DNA of 64,000 bases from Methylomicrobium agile (GTDB taxonomy: Bacteria > Pseudomonadota > Gammaproteobacteria > Methylococcales > Methylomonadaceae), in contig NZ_JPOJ01000001.1 in assembly GCF_000733855.1 (NCBI RefSeq), forward strand, positions 620,001 to 684,000, given 5' to 3'. The stretch's first letter is position 1. Each line of letters starts with the position of its first letter. A model generated the notes under the pieces. The model was not told the origin of the DNA and made no database searches. It saw only the letters and a list, made by a program, of their open reading frames with translations. Positions 11,909 through 20,843 of the stretch are shown one piece after another. Position numbers and translations under genes: made by a program.

Positions 11909-13393
11909 ATGACCGACGATTCTTGCACTTATGTCATTTTTGGCGCAACCGGCAACTTATCCCGCATCAAACTGATACCGGCGCTGTATCACCTGGAAAT
12001 GGAGGACAAACTGCCCGCCTCCACCAAAATTGTTGCCATCGGACGGCGGCCCTGGGATCGTGCGCAATGGCTGGCAGAGGTCAGGCAAATGATCGAGGCC
12101 AAAGCCTGGGACAAACCGGACGCAACTCATTTTCAACGCTTTTGCGCGCGGCTGGAATACCACAGAGGCGATATCGACGATGCCGAATGCTACAGGGGAC
12201 TGGCTACTTTGCTGAGCCAGCCGACGTTTCCCAGAAACTGCGCCTTTTATCTGTCGATCAGCCCCAACGAGTTCGGTAACGTCATCCAGCAGTTGAGCCA
12301 GGTCAACGCGTTGAAGCAGGAAGAGGGCTGGCGACGGGTAATCATCGAAAAACCGTTCGGTTACGATCTGGAAAGCGCCCAAGTTTTGCAAAGCCGTATC
12401 GGCCAGTACCTGTCGGAAGAGCAGATCTACCGCATCGATCATTATTTGGGCAAAGGCATGGTGCAGAACCTGCTGGTATTCCGGTTCGCCAACGCCATGC
12501 TGGAGCCGTTGTGGAACCGTAATTATATCGACCATGTGCAGATTACCCATTCCGAGGCATTTGGTATCGAGTCGCGCGGCGGCTATTACGACGAGGCCGG
12601 TGCCATGCGCGACATGTTGCAAAGTCATTTGTTGCAATTAATGACCATGGTAGCCATGGAGCCACCCGCCACCATGGACGCCGAAGCCCTGCGCGATGAA
12701 AAGGTCAAGGTGCTGAAGTCGGTGCGGCCAATCCCCAAATCCGCCGTACATGCCTATACTTTTCGCGCCCAGTATGCTCGGGGCACCATCAACAGCCAGC
12801 CGGTCAAAAGCTACCGTGAAGAAGACAATATTCCGGCTGGCAGCATAACCGAGACCTATGCCGCCATGAAACTGTATGTGGACAACTGGCGCTGGCGTGG
12901 GGTACCGTTTTATCTGCGGACCGGCAAGCGCATGGCCGAAAGCCGGTCGACCATTGCCATCAGCTTTCGTCATCCGCCGATGAACTTTTTCCGCAACACC
13001 CACATTCAATGCATGAATCCCAATTGGGTATTGTTAGGTATACAGCCGGATGAATGCATCAAAATTGAAATGACGATCAAAGAGCCGGGGCTGGAAATGC
13101 GTACCCGAACCGCCAGCCTGGATGCCAGCTACTGCAGTCCCGATGAAAAAGCGATCGATGCTTATGTGGACTTGCTGCACGATGTGATGATTGGCGACCG
13201 TTCGCTGTTTTTACGCTTCGACGAAGTGGAAAACGCCTGGCGCATTGTCGAACCCATCCTGCAAACCTGGGCGGTAGAGAGCGACACTATCGCCACCTAC
13301 CCGGCAGGCTCCTGGGGTCCGGAGGAAAGTCGCCGCATATTCGAAAAGGAAGATCAGTACTGGCGCTGCTCGCTCGAACCTGAGTGCTGTTAG
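11909..13393 (+). CDS. zwf: Glucose-6-phosphate 1-dehydrogenase
   Basis: Oxidises glucose 6-phosphate to 6-phosphogluconolactone with NAD(P)+. 494 residues. Near the N-terminus is the dinucleotide motif [28 protein letters not shown] and the active-site [15 protein letters not shown] follow. The C-terminal half includes [11 protein letters not shown]. It lies 53 bases after gnd and is probably cotranscribed. A miniature element (13402-13653) starts nine bases after its stop codon. Confidence 0.97.
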   Translation: MTDDSCTYVIFGATGNLSRIKLIPALYHLEMEDKLPASTKIVAIGRRPWDRAQWLAEVRQMIEAKAWDKPDATHFQRFCARLEYHRGDIDDAECYRGLATLLSQPTFPRNCAFYLSISPNEFGNVIQQLSQVNALKQEEGWRRVIIEKPFGYDLESAQVLQSRIGQYLSEEQIYRIDHYLGKGMVQNLLVFRFANAMLEPLWNRNYIDHVQITHSEAFGIESRGGYYDEAGAMRDMLQSHLLQLMTMVAMEPPATMDAEALRDEKVKVLKSVRPIPKSAVHAYTFRAQYARGTINSQPVKSYREEDNIPAGSITETYAAMKLYVDNWRWRGVPFYLRTGKRMAESRSTIAISFRHPPMNFFRNTHIQCMNPNWVLLGIQPDECIKIEMTIKEPGLEMRTRTASLDASYCSPDEKAIDAYVDLLHDVMIGDRSLFLRFDEVENAWRIVEPILQTWAVESDTIATYPAGSWGPEESRRIFEKEDQYWRCSLEPECC

Positions 13394-13401
13394 GGTAACT
13401 T

Positions 13402-13653
13402 GAGTTCGGGATAAGAAATCCAGCCCGCACCTTTTCGCGTAAAAAAATCTGTTTTAGCCAACCTATCTGAAGGGAATCGACAGGGGCTGATGGATCACTG
13501 CGTAGGGTACGCTGTGCGTACCGTTAACGCCGAAAAAGGTACGCACAGCGTACCCTACTTGAAACCTGAGTGCGGGATAAGAAACAACAAAACCAAGCTC
13601 TCTCTTATCAAAGTCAATCTGTTACCTCAGACAGCATGGCTTATCCCGAACTC
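13402..13653. mobile_element. Miniature inverted-repeat element, copy 1
   Basis: Bounded by GAGTTCGGGATAAG (13402-13415) and its reverse complement CTTATCCCGAACTC (13640-13653). An internal copy of the left end (GAGTGCGGGATAAG, about 13568) and a shared AATCTGTT core in both parts suggest a duplicated unit. A family B REP (13502-13558) sits between them. No protein is encoded. Second copy at 15570-15939, on the other side of pgi. Confidence 0.85.
13502..13558. repeat. REP hairpin, family B, copy 2
   Basis: Arms identical to the copy at 5624-5681, with a 15-base loop, nested inside the miniature element. The DNA from 13654 to the pgi start is AT-rich near 13840-13870, likely promoter, and shows no gene. 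Confidence 0.95.
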
Positions 13654-13936
13654 GGATTAGGGTAGGGTTTGCCGATTAAAGGCAGTTGAATAACGGGGTT
13701 GCCAGAGAGGCCGTGGTTGGGGAGCAAGGAGCTTGCAAGGCCATAAAGTGAGCGGCGCTAAAACAAGCAGTCATGTTACCAGCCGCCATTTCGATTATGA
13801 GAGGTGTAAGCCCAAACCCCGTAAATTTTGGAAATCATTAAATTTCAATGGATTATAATTTTAAATCAGCTTTTCAGCAGTGTACCAATTAGACTTACAC
13901 CATAATTCGGATTATTTAGATTTGGAGTCCCTAAAA

Positions 13937-15571
13937 ATGTCGACATTGACTCATTCCAAAGCGTGGACCGCACTCAAAACCCACTTTCAACACATTCAAA
14001 ACGAATCGATGCGGGAAGTTTTCAGGAAAGACCCGGACCGCTTCAAAAAGTTTTCTCTCCAATTCAACGATATCATTTTCGATTACTCCAAAAACCGCAT
14101 CCACGAAGAAACCCTCGCCCTCCTTGTCGGCCTGGCCGAGTCGCAAGGGCTCAGGCAGAAAATCGAGGCGATGTTCACCGGTGAAATCATCAATATCACT
14201 GAACACCGCGCCGTTCTGCATACGGCCCTTCGTAACCGCAGCAACACCCCCGTGTATGTCGACGGCAAGGATGTAATGCCGGACATCAACCGCGTACTGG
14301 CCCAAATGCGCACCTTTTGCGAAACGGTCAGATCGGGCGCCTGGACAGGCTACAGCGGCCGGGCCATCACCGATATCGTCAGCATCGGCATCGGCGGCTC
14401 CGGCCTGGGTCCCAAAATGGTATCCGCGGCACTGTCCCCTTACGGTTCGGATCAGCTCAAAGTCCACTACGTTTCGAATGTAGACCAGACCAATCTGGTC
14501 GAAACACTGAAGCCTTTGTCCGCAGAGACGACTTTATTCGTGGTCACCTCGAAAACGTTCAGCACCCCGGAAACCATGATGAACGCCCGATCGGCCAGAA
14601 ACTGGTTTATCGAGCGATCCGGATCCGAAGGATCGATTCCGAAACATTTCGTCGCGATCTCGACGCACGCGGAAAATGTCGCCCGGTTCGGCATCGATAC
14701 CAATAACATGTTCGAATTCTGGGACTGGGTCGGCGGCCGCTATTCGCTGTGGTCGTCGGTCGGCCTGTCCACCGCACTGTACATTGGCATGGACAACTTC
14801 GAAGAATTGCTGCAAGGCGCCCATGAGGCCGACCTGCACTTTCGCCATACGCCGTTCAACCAGAACATTCCGGTCATCATGGCCGTGCTCGGCGTCTGGT
14901 ATAACAATTTTTTCGGCGCCGATTCGCACGCGGTGATTCCTTACGACCAGTCGATGCGCTATTTCGCGGATTACCTGCAGCAGGGCGACATGGAAAGCAA
15001 CGGCAAAAGCGTCGATCTGGACGGCAATCGGGTCGATTACAGCACCGGCCCGATCATCTGGGGCCAGCCTGGCACCAACGGCCAGCACGCCTTTTTCCAG
15101 TTGATCCATCAGGGCACCAAGCTGATCCCGTGCGATTTCATGGCCGCCGCGAACAGCCATTATCCTCTGCCCGAGCACCATGATATTCTGATCTCCAATT
15201 TCCTCGCCCAGCCGGAAGCGCTAATGAACGGCCTGACCGAGGAAGAAGTCAAAGCCCGGCTGTCGCCGGAAGAACGGGAAGACCGGGTGCTGGTCGCCTC
15301 GAAAGTGTTCGACGGCAATAAACCCTCCAATTCCTTCCTATATAAAAAAATGACTCCGAAAACATTGGGGTCTCTGATCGCGTTTTACGAGCACAAGATT
15401 TTCACGCAAGGCGTGATCTGGAATATCAACTCGTTCGACCAGATGGGCGTCGAACTCGGCAAGGTGATGGCCAAGGTGATCCTGCCCGAACTGAAAAACG
15501 ACCGGATCATCACCAGCCATGACAGTTCCACGAACGGACTGATCAACGCCTACAAACAATATAAAACCTGA
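13937..15571 (+). CDS. pgi: Glucose-6-phosphate isomerase
   Basis: Interconverts glucose 6-phosphate and fructose 6-phosphate, feeding zwf in the cyclic oxidation of formaldehyde. ATG 13937 ([16 protein letters not shown]) is preferred over an in-frame ATG 57 bases upstream; GGAG lies at the right distance. 544 residues. Motifs: [28 protein letters not shown], the family signature [13 protein letters not shown], and the C-terminal [10 protein letters not shown]. The stop codon TGA overlaps the first bases of the downstream miniature element, so the last codons border the insertion point. Confidence 0.97.
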   Translation: MSTLTHSKAWTALKTHFQHIQNESMREVFRKDPDRFKKFSLQFNDIIFDYSKNRIHEETLALLVGLAESQGLRQKIEAMFTGEIINITEHRAVLHTALRNRSNTPVYVDGKDVMPDINRVLAQMRTFCETVRSGAWTGYSGRAITDIVSIGIGGSGLGPKMVSAALSPYGSDQLKVHYVSNVDQTNLVETLKPLSAETTLFVVTSKTFSTPETMMNARSARNWFIERSGSEGSIPKHFVAISTHAENVARFGIDTNNMFEFWDWVGGRYSLWSSVGLSTALYIGMDNFEELLQGAHEADLHFRHTPFNQNIPVIMAVLGVWYNNFFGADSHAVIPYDQSMRYFADYLQQGDMESNGKSVDLDGNRVDYSTGPIIWGQPGTNGQHAFFQLIHQGTKLIPCDFMAAANSHYPLPEHHDILISNFLAQPEALMNGLTEEEVKARLSPEEREDRVLVASKVFDGNKPSNSFLYKKMTPKTLGSLIAFYEHKIFTQGVIWNINSFDQMGVELGKVMAKVILPELKNDRIITSHDSSTNGLINAYKQYKT

Positions 15572-15670
15572 GTTCGGGATAAGAAATCCAGAGCGCCCCT
15601 TTTCGCGTAAAAAAATCTGTTTTAGCCAACCTAATCTGAAGGGAATCGGCAGACGCTGAGGGAGCGCTTC

Positions 15671-15844
15671 GTAGGGTACGCTCGACTGCAGGGAGCAGGA
15701 GGTACGACCCCATGGATGGGGGAGATAGATCGCGTCAGGAACACGCGATCGAGAGCAATGCCACCACAAGGGTGGTCTAGGGACAGAGCAATTGCCGAGT
15801 GCGTACATTTTTCGGCGGCAAACGGTACGCACAGCGTACCCTAC
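15671..15844. repeat. REP hairpin, family B, copy 3, interrupted
   Basis: The left arm GTAGGGTACGCT stops at 15682 and resumes as GTGCGTAC at 15799; the right arm (15824-15844) is intact. The split point is exact, so the intervening 116 bp look like an insertion into the arm. Confidence 0.85.
15683..15798. repeat. Multi-hairpin repeat inserted in the REP arm
   Basis: 116 bp made almost wholly of short palindromes: ACCCCATGGATGGGG, ATCGCGTCAGGAACACGCGAT (with mismatch) and CCACCACAAGGGTGG. No coding frame. I take it to be a short dispersed element; no second copy is in the window. Confidence 0.6.
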
Positions 15845-15959
15845 TTGAAACCTGAATTCGGGATAAGAAACAACAACCCCATGCTCTCATTTATCAAAGT
15901 CAATCTGCTGCCTCAGACCCCATGGCTTATCCCGAACTCGGGTGGATAACGCTTCTTCC

Positions 15960-16022
15960 GCTATTTGGATGCATCATCAGCCCTCCCTAGAGGGTGGGTT
16001 CGTAAACCGGCATCCAAATAGC
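15960..16022. terminator. Long hairpin between pgi and apbC
   Basis: A 13-bp stem, GCTATTTGGATGC with its exact reverse complement at 16010-16022, encloses a smaller hairpin (CCCTCCCTAGAGGG). It lies between convergent gene ends (pgi and apbC), so a two-way terminator is possible, though no T-run follows. Confidence 0.45.
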
Positions 16023-16025
16023 CGC

Positions 16026-17117
16026 TCAGGTGTTCTGAATCACGATATTCGGAAACCGCGCGCTGAAATCCTTCGCCTTCAACGCCAGCTTCGCCGCCAT
16101 CTTGCGCGCGATTTCCCGGTAAATCGCGGCCGCGCGGCTATCCGGTTCGGCCACCACGGTCGGCCTGCCCGAATCGGCGAACTGGCGGATATGGATATCC
16201 AGCGGCAAAGCGCCCAGAAAATCGACATGGTTGGTTTCGGCCATCAGCGCGCCGCCGCCTTCGCCGAAAATCGCCTCCGCATGCCCACACTGGCTGCAAA
16301 TGTGCACGCTCATATTCTCGACGATGCCGAGTACCGGCACGTTGACCTTCTCGAACATGCCGAGACCGCGCTGCGCGTCTATCAGCGCAATATCTTGCGG
16401 CGTGGTCACGATGATCGCGCCGCTGACCGGAATCTGCTGCGCCAGGGTCAGTTGAATGTCGCCGGTGCCGGGCGGCAGGTCGACGATCAGATAATCCAGC
16501 TTGTCCCAGGCGGTATCGCGCAATAATTGCTGCAGCGCATTCGTCGCCATCGGCCCGCGCCAGATCATCGGCTGGCCCGCATCGATCAGATAGCCGATCG
16601 ACATCGTTTGAATCCCGAAGGAAATCTTCGGCTGCATCGTCTTGTTGTCGTGGCTGACCGGGTAGCCGGATACGCCCAGCATGGTTGGAATGCTGGGGCC
16701 GTAAATGTCCGCATCGAGAATCCCGACATTCGCGCCTTCCGCGGCCAGCGCCAGCGCCAGATTGACCGCGGTCGTCGATTTGCCGACCCCGCCCTTGCCC
16801 GAGGCGACCGCGATGATGTTTTTAACCTGGCTGTGCGGCTTCAGAGTCTGCTGCACCTGGTGCGCGATGATCTTCACGCCGGCATCGACTGTGATCTTGC
16901 CGATGCCGGGCAGCGCCTTCAGATGCGCTTCGACCGCCGCTTTCAGTTCCGGTAGATAGGTTTTGGCCGGATAGCCGAGCTCCAGTTTGACTCCGACGTC
17001 CGCCCCGTCGACCGCGATCGATTTGACCGACTTGGCGGTAACCAGATCCAGCCCGTGATTCGGATCAATAACACTTCTCAAGCGGTTTTCGACATCAACC
17101 TTTTCGATGCTAGCCAT
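16026..17117 (-). CDS. apbC: Iron-sulfur cluster carrier protein ApbC (Mrp/NBP35 family)
   Basis: P-loop ATPase that binds and transfers [4Fe-4S] clusters. ATG 17117 (MASIEKVDVENRLRSV) is chosen; a longer reading to 17231 would start inside the neighbouring insertion element. The N-terminal DUF59/MIP18-like domain is followed by the deviant Walker A SGKGGVGKSTTAVNLA, the switch DADIYGPSIP, DLPPGTGDIQLTLAQ and the cluster-binding CxxC in ICSQCGHAEA. 363 residues, full length. It stands divergent from metG, a pairing seen in many gammaproteobacteria, but here an IS4-type element has landed between them. Confidence 0.95.
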   Translation of the reverse strand: MASIEKVDVENRLRSVIDPNHGLDLVTAKSVKSIAVDGADVGVKLELGYPAKTYLPELKAAVEAHLKALPGIGKITVDAGVKIIAHQVQQTLKPHSQVKNIIAVASGKGGVGKSTTAVNLALALAAEGANVGILDADIYGPSIPTMLGVSGYPVSHDNKTMQPKISFGIQTMSIGYLIDAGQPMIWRGPMATNALQQLLRDTAWDKLDYLIVDLPPGTGDIQLTLAQQIPVSGAIIVTTPQDIALIDAQRGLGMFEKVNVPVLGIVENMSVHICSQCGHAEAIFGEGGGALMAETNHVDFLGALPLDIHIRQFADSGRPTVVAEPDSRAAAIYREIARKMAAKLALKAKDFSARFPNIVIQNT

Positions 17118-17284
17118 TTTTTCGTTCCGGATAATGAATGAAGAAATCGAGATAATTTTCAGGAAAAAACCTATCAATTTACTCGGAATATAGCCCATTT
17201 TACAATACTTCCGACATCCGCTGCTCATCACCTATCAGTTTCAGATAAACTATCCCCCTCTGCAACTTTTGATTCAAGGTAAGC

Positions 17285-18393
17285 TTGGGAACTGTAAGAA
17301 AACTGGCGAATGAAGTGGAGCACGGGCTTGCGGGGGCACTTCCGAGGCTGCGCAAGACGGTGGTAGGGAAATTGGCGCTGGCCGTGGGTGCGATGATCGA
17401 AGGCCAGACGCCGAACACCGTGGAACTGGCCAATCTGCTGCCTTTGGAGACCGAGCGGCAGGACATGCGCGAACAATGGCTGAGGCGCTTGCTGAAGAAT
17501 CCCTTGCTGCTCGCCCCGAGGGTGATGGAGCCGTTCACACGGGAGGCGCTGGCTAAGGCCGCGCGGAACGGCCAGACCGTGCTGCTGGCTATGGACCAGA
17601 CTGACTTGGGCGACCGGATGGCGTTGCTGGTGGTGGCCCTGAGGGTCGGCGACCGGGCGCTGCCCTTAGTTTGGCGGGCGGAGGCGGGGCCGGCCAACAT
17701 CGGCTTCGAGAGTCAGCAAAGGCTGCTGGAGCAGGTGCGGGCCTGGCTGCCTGCGGGGGCGCAGGTGCTGCTCTCGGCGGACCGGTTCTACCCCTCAGCC
17801 GCTCTGTTCGGCTGGGTCCAGACCCACGGTTGGGGTTACCGGCTGCGGCTGAAAGGCAACGTGCTGGCGGACACCGGACATGGCGACGAGACCATCACCG
17901 GTCAGTTGGCACAAGGCGTGGCGGAACGTTATCTGTCGGGGGTGAGGCTGTTCACACAGGGGCTCATGACGAACCTGGGCATCCTCCACGAAGCCGGGCA
18001 TCCAGACCCTTGGATCATCGCGATGGACTGCCCTCCGTCGCGGGCGTCGGTGCTGGACTATGCCGCGCGCTGGGCCATCGAGCCGATGTTCTCCGACTTC
18101 AAGGGCCGGGGCTTCGACCTGGGGAGCTCACAGCTTTGGCACGCGGACCGCCTGGAGCGACTGGTCCTGATCATGGCGCTGGCGATGTACTGGTGCGTCC
18201 GCGTCGGCCAGGACGACGCCCTGGCGCGTCCGACGCCGCTCGAAAAAAAACCGGGGAACAAAGTGACCCCGACCATTGGAGCTTCAGGAAACTCCGCCGC
18301 AGCCTGGTCTCCTGGTTCATCCGCGGTCTGCGCCGACTGAAGCGCTGCCTGCAAAACGGCATCCCTTTGCCCGCCTTTTATGGAACGGGGTAA
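17285..18393 (+). CDS. IS4-family transposase, probably made by -1 frameshift
   Basis: DDE transposase starting at TTG 17285. Acidic residues appear in [11 protein letters not shown] and [11 protein letters not shown], and the IS4 signature Y-(2)-R-(3)-E-(6)-K is complete in [15 protein letters not shown]. The zero frame stops at 18340 with an unconvincing tail. In the -1 frame the sequence continues [19 protein letters not shown] and ends at 18393, 17 bases before the IS end. The two frames meet at eight A's (18243-18250). A -1 slip there would give about 369 residues. Alternatively, a base was lost and the gene is damaged. Confidence 0.8.
18243..18271 (+). promoter_or_regulatory. Candidate -1 ribosomal frameshift site in the IS4 transposase
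   Basis: The zero-frame codons are GAA AAA AAA, containing the canonical slippery heptamer A-AAA-AAA. A small hairpin follows at once, CGGGG at 18252-18256 pairing with CCCCG at 18267-18271. The spacer is shorter than usual, so stimulation is uncertain; RNA polymerase slippage on the A-run would give the same product. Confidence 0.55.
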
Positions 18394-18495
18394 AGTGATA
18401 GGTGATGAGCATCCGCTGCCATATTCGAAAGATGCGCGTAAGTTATGCGATAATACCAAACTTGTTTGTCTTCGTATCCGCCTCATCGCGAATAG

Positions 18496-18524
18496 AGGTT
18501 GGGTTGGCGAAGACAACCCAACCT
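18496..18524. repeat. REP-like hairpin, family D, upstream of metG
   Basis: AGGTTGGGTTG at 18496-18506 pairs exactly with CAACCCAACCT at 18514-18524. Related GTTGGGTTA/TAACCCAAC hairpins lie after metG at 20651-20802. Confidence 0.85.
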
Positions 18525-18541
18525 ACGCTTACGTATCGATC

Positions 18542-20563
18542 ATGTCCGAGAGAAAAATATTAGTCACCAGCGCCCTGCCCTACGCCAACGGCCCGATCCA
18601 TCTCGGGCATCTGGTCGAATACATTCAAACCGACATCTGGGTGCGGTTCCAGAAACAGCGCGGCCGGCAATGCTATTACGTCTGCGCGGACGACACGCAC
18701 GGCACGCCGATCATGCTGCGCGCGGACAAGGAAGGCATCACGCCGGAAGACCTGATCGCGCGGGTCGGCAAGGAACATCTGGCCGATTTCACCGAATTCG
18801 GCGTCGCTTTCGACAGCTACCACAGCACCCACTCCGAGGAAAACCGGACGTTTTCCTCATTGATTTATCGGCGCCTGAAGGAAGCCGGCCATATCAGCTC
18901 GCGCACGATCACCCAGGCTTACGATCCGGTCAAAAACATGTTTCTGCCGGACCGCTTCATCAAGGGCGACTGTCCGAAATGCGGCACGCCCGACCAGTAC
19001 GGCGACAACTGCGAGGCCTGCGGCGCGACCTATTCGCCGACCGAGTTGAAAAACGCGGTGTCGGCTATTTCCGGCGCCAAGCCGGTCGAGAAGGATTCGG
19101 TCCACTACTTCTTCAATCTGAACGATTTCGAAGGGATGCTGAGCGACTGGGTCAACGACGGCGACCACTTGCAGCCGGAAGTCCGCAACAAGATGGCCGA
19201 ATGGATCGAAGGCGGCCTGCAGCAATGGGACATTTCGCGCGATGCGCCGTATTTCGGCTTCGAAATTCCGGATGCGCCCGGCAAATATTTCTATGTCTGG
19301 CTCGATGCGCCGATCGGCTACATGGCCAGCTTCAAGCACCTGTGCGACAACCGGGGCATCAATTTCGACGAATTCTGGGCCGAAGACAGCGATGCCGAAC
19401 TGTACCATTTCATCGGCAAGGACATCATCTATTTCCACGCCCTGTTCTGGCCGGCGATGCTGCACGGCGCGAAGTTCAGAACGCCCAGCGCGATCTTCGC
19501 GCACGGCTTTTTGACCGTGAACGGCGAAAAGATGTCCAAATCGCGCGGCACCTTCATCACCGCGCGCACTTACCTGGATCACCTGAATCCGGAATACCTG
19601 CGCTATTATTTCGCCGCAAAGCTCGGTGCCGGCGTCGACGACATCGATCTGAACTTCGATGATTTCACCCAGCGCGTCAATTCAGACCTGGTCGGCAAGG
19701 TCGTCAATATCGCCAGCCGCTGCGCCGGCTTCATCGCCAAACGCTTCGACGGCAAGCTGGCTGCGCAATGCGCGGAGCCCGGCTTGTGGCAAGACTTCAT
19801 CGACGCGAACGAGACGATCGCCCAGCATTACGAAACGCGCGAATTCGGCAAGGCGATGCGCGAAATCATGGCGCTCGCGGACAAGGCCAACCAGTATATC
19901 GACGAAAAAAAGCCCTGGGTGATCGCGAAGGAAGCAGGTAAAGACGATGAATTGCATAGGGTTTGCTCGATGGGCGTGAATCTATTCCGCCTGCTTGCGG
20001 CCTATCTGCGCCCGGTGCTGCCCAAGCTGGCGGCCGACGCCGAGGACTTCCTGAACATCGGCCCGCAGCCCTGGCCAAATCTGGCAGGTCCGCTGCTCGA
20101 CCACGCGATCAATCCGTTCAAACCGCTGATGACCCGCGTCGAAGCGGACAAAATCGCCGCCATCGTCGAGGCCTCGAAAGAAAATCTCGAAAAAACCCCC
20201 AGCCAGCCAAAAGCCAAAACCTGCGAACCGACCGCGGAAACCATCGCCTACGACGACTTCGCGAAAATCGACTTGCGCATCGCGAAAATCGTTAAAGCCG
20301 AGCCTGTCGAAGGCTCGGACAAACTGCTGCAGTTGACCGTCGACATCGGCGACGAGACCCGCAACATCTTCGCCGGCATCAAATCGGCCTATGCGCCGGC
20401 GGACCTGGAAGGCAAGCTGACCGTCGTGGTCGCGAACCTCGCTCCCCGGAAGATGCGCTTCGGCGTGTCGGAAGGGATGGTCCTGGCCGCCGGGCCGGGC
20501 GGCCAGGATTTGTGGGTGTTGAGCCCGGATGCGGGCGCGCAGCCCGGCATGCGGGTTAAATAA
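18542..20563 (+). CDS. metG: Methionyl-tRNA synthetase
   Basis: Charges tRNA-Met. ATG 18542 ([18 protein letters not shown]) fits the family start; the longer reading begins inside the IS. 673 residues. The HIGH motif appears as HLGH, the zinc knuckle as [18 protein letters not shown], the second class I motif as KMSKSRG, and the C-terminal EMAP/Trbp111-like tRNA-binding domain starts near [14 protein letters not shown]. The IS4 element and a hairpin now separate it from its original upstream region, so its promoter may have changed. Confidence 0.97.
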   Translation: MSERKILVTSALPYANGPIHLGHLVEYIQTDIWVRFQKQRGRQCYYVCADDTHGTPIMLRADKEGITPEDLIARVGKEHLADFTEFGVAFDSYHSTHSEENRTFSSLIYRRLKEAGHISSRTITQAYDPVKNMFLPDRFIKGDCPKCGTPDQYGDNCEACGATYSPTELKNAVSAISGAKPVEKDSVHYFFNLNDFEGMLSDWVNDGDHLQPEVRNKMAEWIEGGLQQWDISRDAPYFGFEIPDAPGKYFYVWLDAPIGYMASFKHLCDNRGINFDEFWAEDSDAELYHFIGKDIIYFHALFWPAMLHGAKFRTPSAIFAHGFLTVNGEKMSKSRGTFITARTYLDHLNPEYLRYYFAAKLGAGVDDIDLNFDDFTQRVNSDLVGKVVNIASRCAGFIAKRFDGKLAAQCAEPGLWQDFIDANETIAQHYETREFGKAMREIMALADKANQYIDEKKPWVIAKEAGKDDELHRVCSMGVNLFRLLAAYLRPVLPKLAADAEDFLNIGPQPWPNLAGPLLDHAINPFKPLMTRVEADKIAAIVEASKENLEKTPSQPKAKTCEPTAETIAYDDFAKIDLRIAKIVKAEPVEGSDKLLQLTVDIGDETRNIFAGIKSAYAPADLEGKLTVVVANLAPRKMRFGVSEGMVLAAGPGGQDLWVLSPDAGAQPGMRVK

Positions 20564-20650
20564 TAAAAAAGCCCGTCATACCGGCGGCCCGAGGGGAAAA
20601 GCCGATGGACGATATGAGGGCTTGACCCGGTGCAGCCTTTAAGCCCCGTA

Positions 20651-20802
20651 GGTTGGGTTAGGCGCCAGCCGTAACCCAACATTCGAAGCCGAATCCTGTT
20701 GGGTTACACCTCGCCAACCCGACCTATGGAACTGGCGCGTGGGAACGAGAAAACCCCGCAACCACGGCTTCGAAATGTCGGGTTACGCTTCGCTAACCCG
20801 AC
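20651..20802. repeat. Cluster of REP-like hairpins after metG
   Basis: Three hairpins of family D: 20651-20680 (GGTTGGGTTA paired with TAACCCAAC), 20698-20727 and 20777-20802 (GTCGGGTTA paired with TAACCCGAC). Between them at 20736-20754 is the tail GCGTGGGAACGAGAAA typical of the REPs flanking the second RAYT. No gene is visible in 20564-20843. Confidence 0.8.
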
Positions 20803-20843
20803 CTACCCAATGGTCGGAGAGAAGGCTTGCCCCGGCTCAGCCC

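Larger units (their letters stand above)
15570..15939. mobile_element. Miniature inverted-repeat element, copy 2 (enlarged)
   Basis: Same terminal repeats as copy 1 (15570-15583 and 15926-15939) and the same internal segments. It is 118 bp longer because its REP has been split by another inserted sequence (15683-15798). Its left end overlaps the pgi stop codon. Confidence 0.85.
17223..18410 (+). mobile_element. Complete IS4-type insertion sequence
   Basis: The ends are inverted repeats starting GCTCATCACCTATCA (left at 17223, right ending 18410). The 7-bp target sequence ATCCGCT is duplicated at 17216-17222 and 18411-18417. The element is 1188 bp with one transposase gene. Removing it leaves about 230 bp between apbC and metG. 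Perfect duplications point to a recent insertion. Confidence 0.9.
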
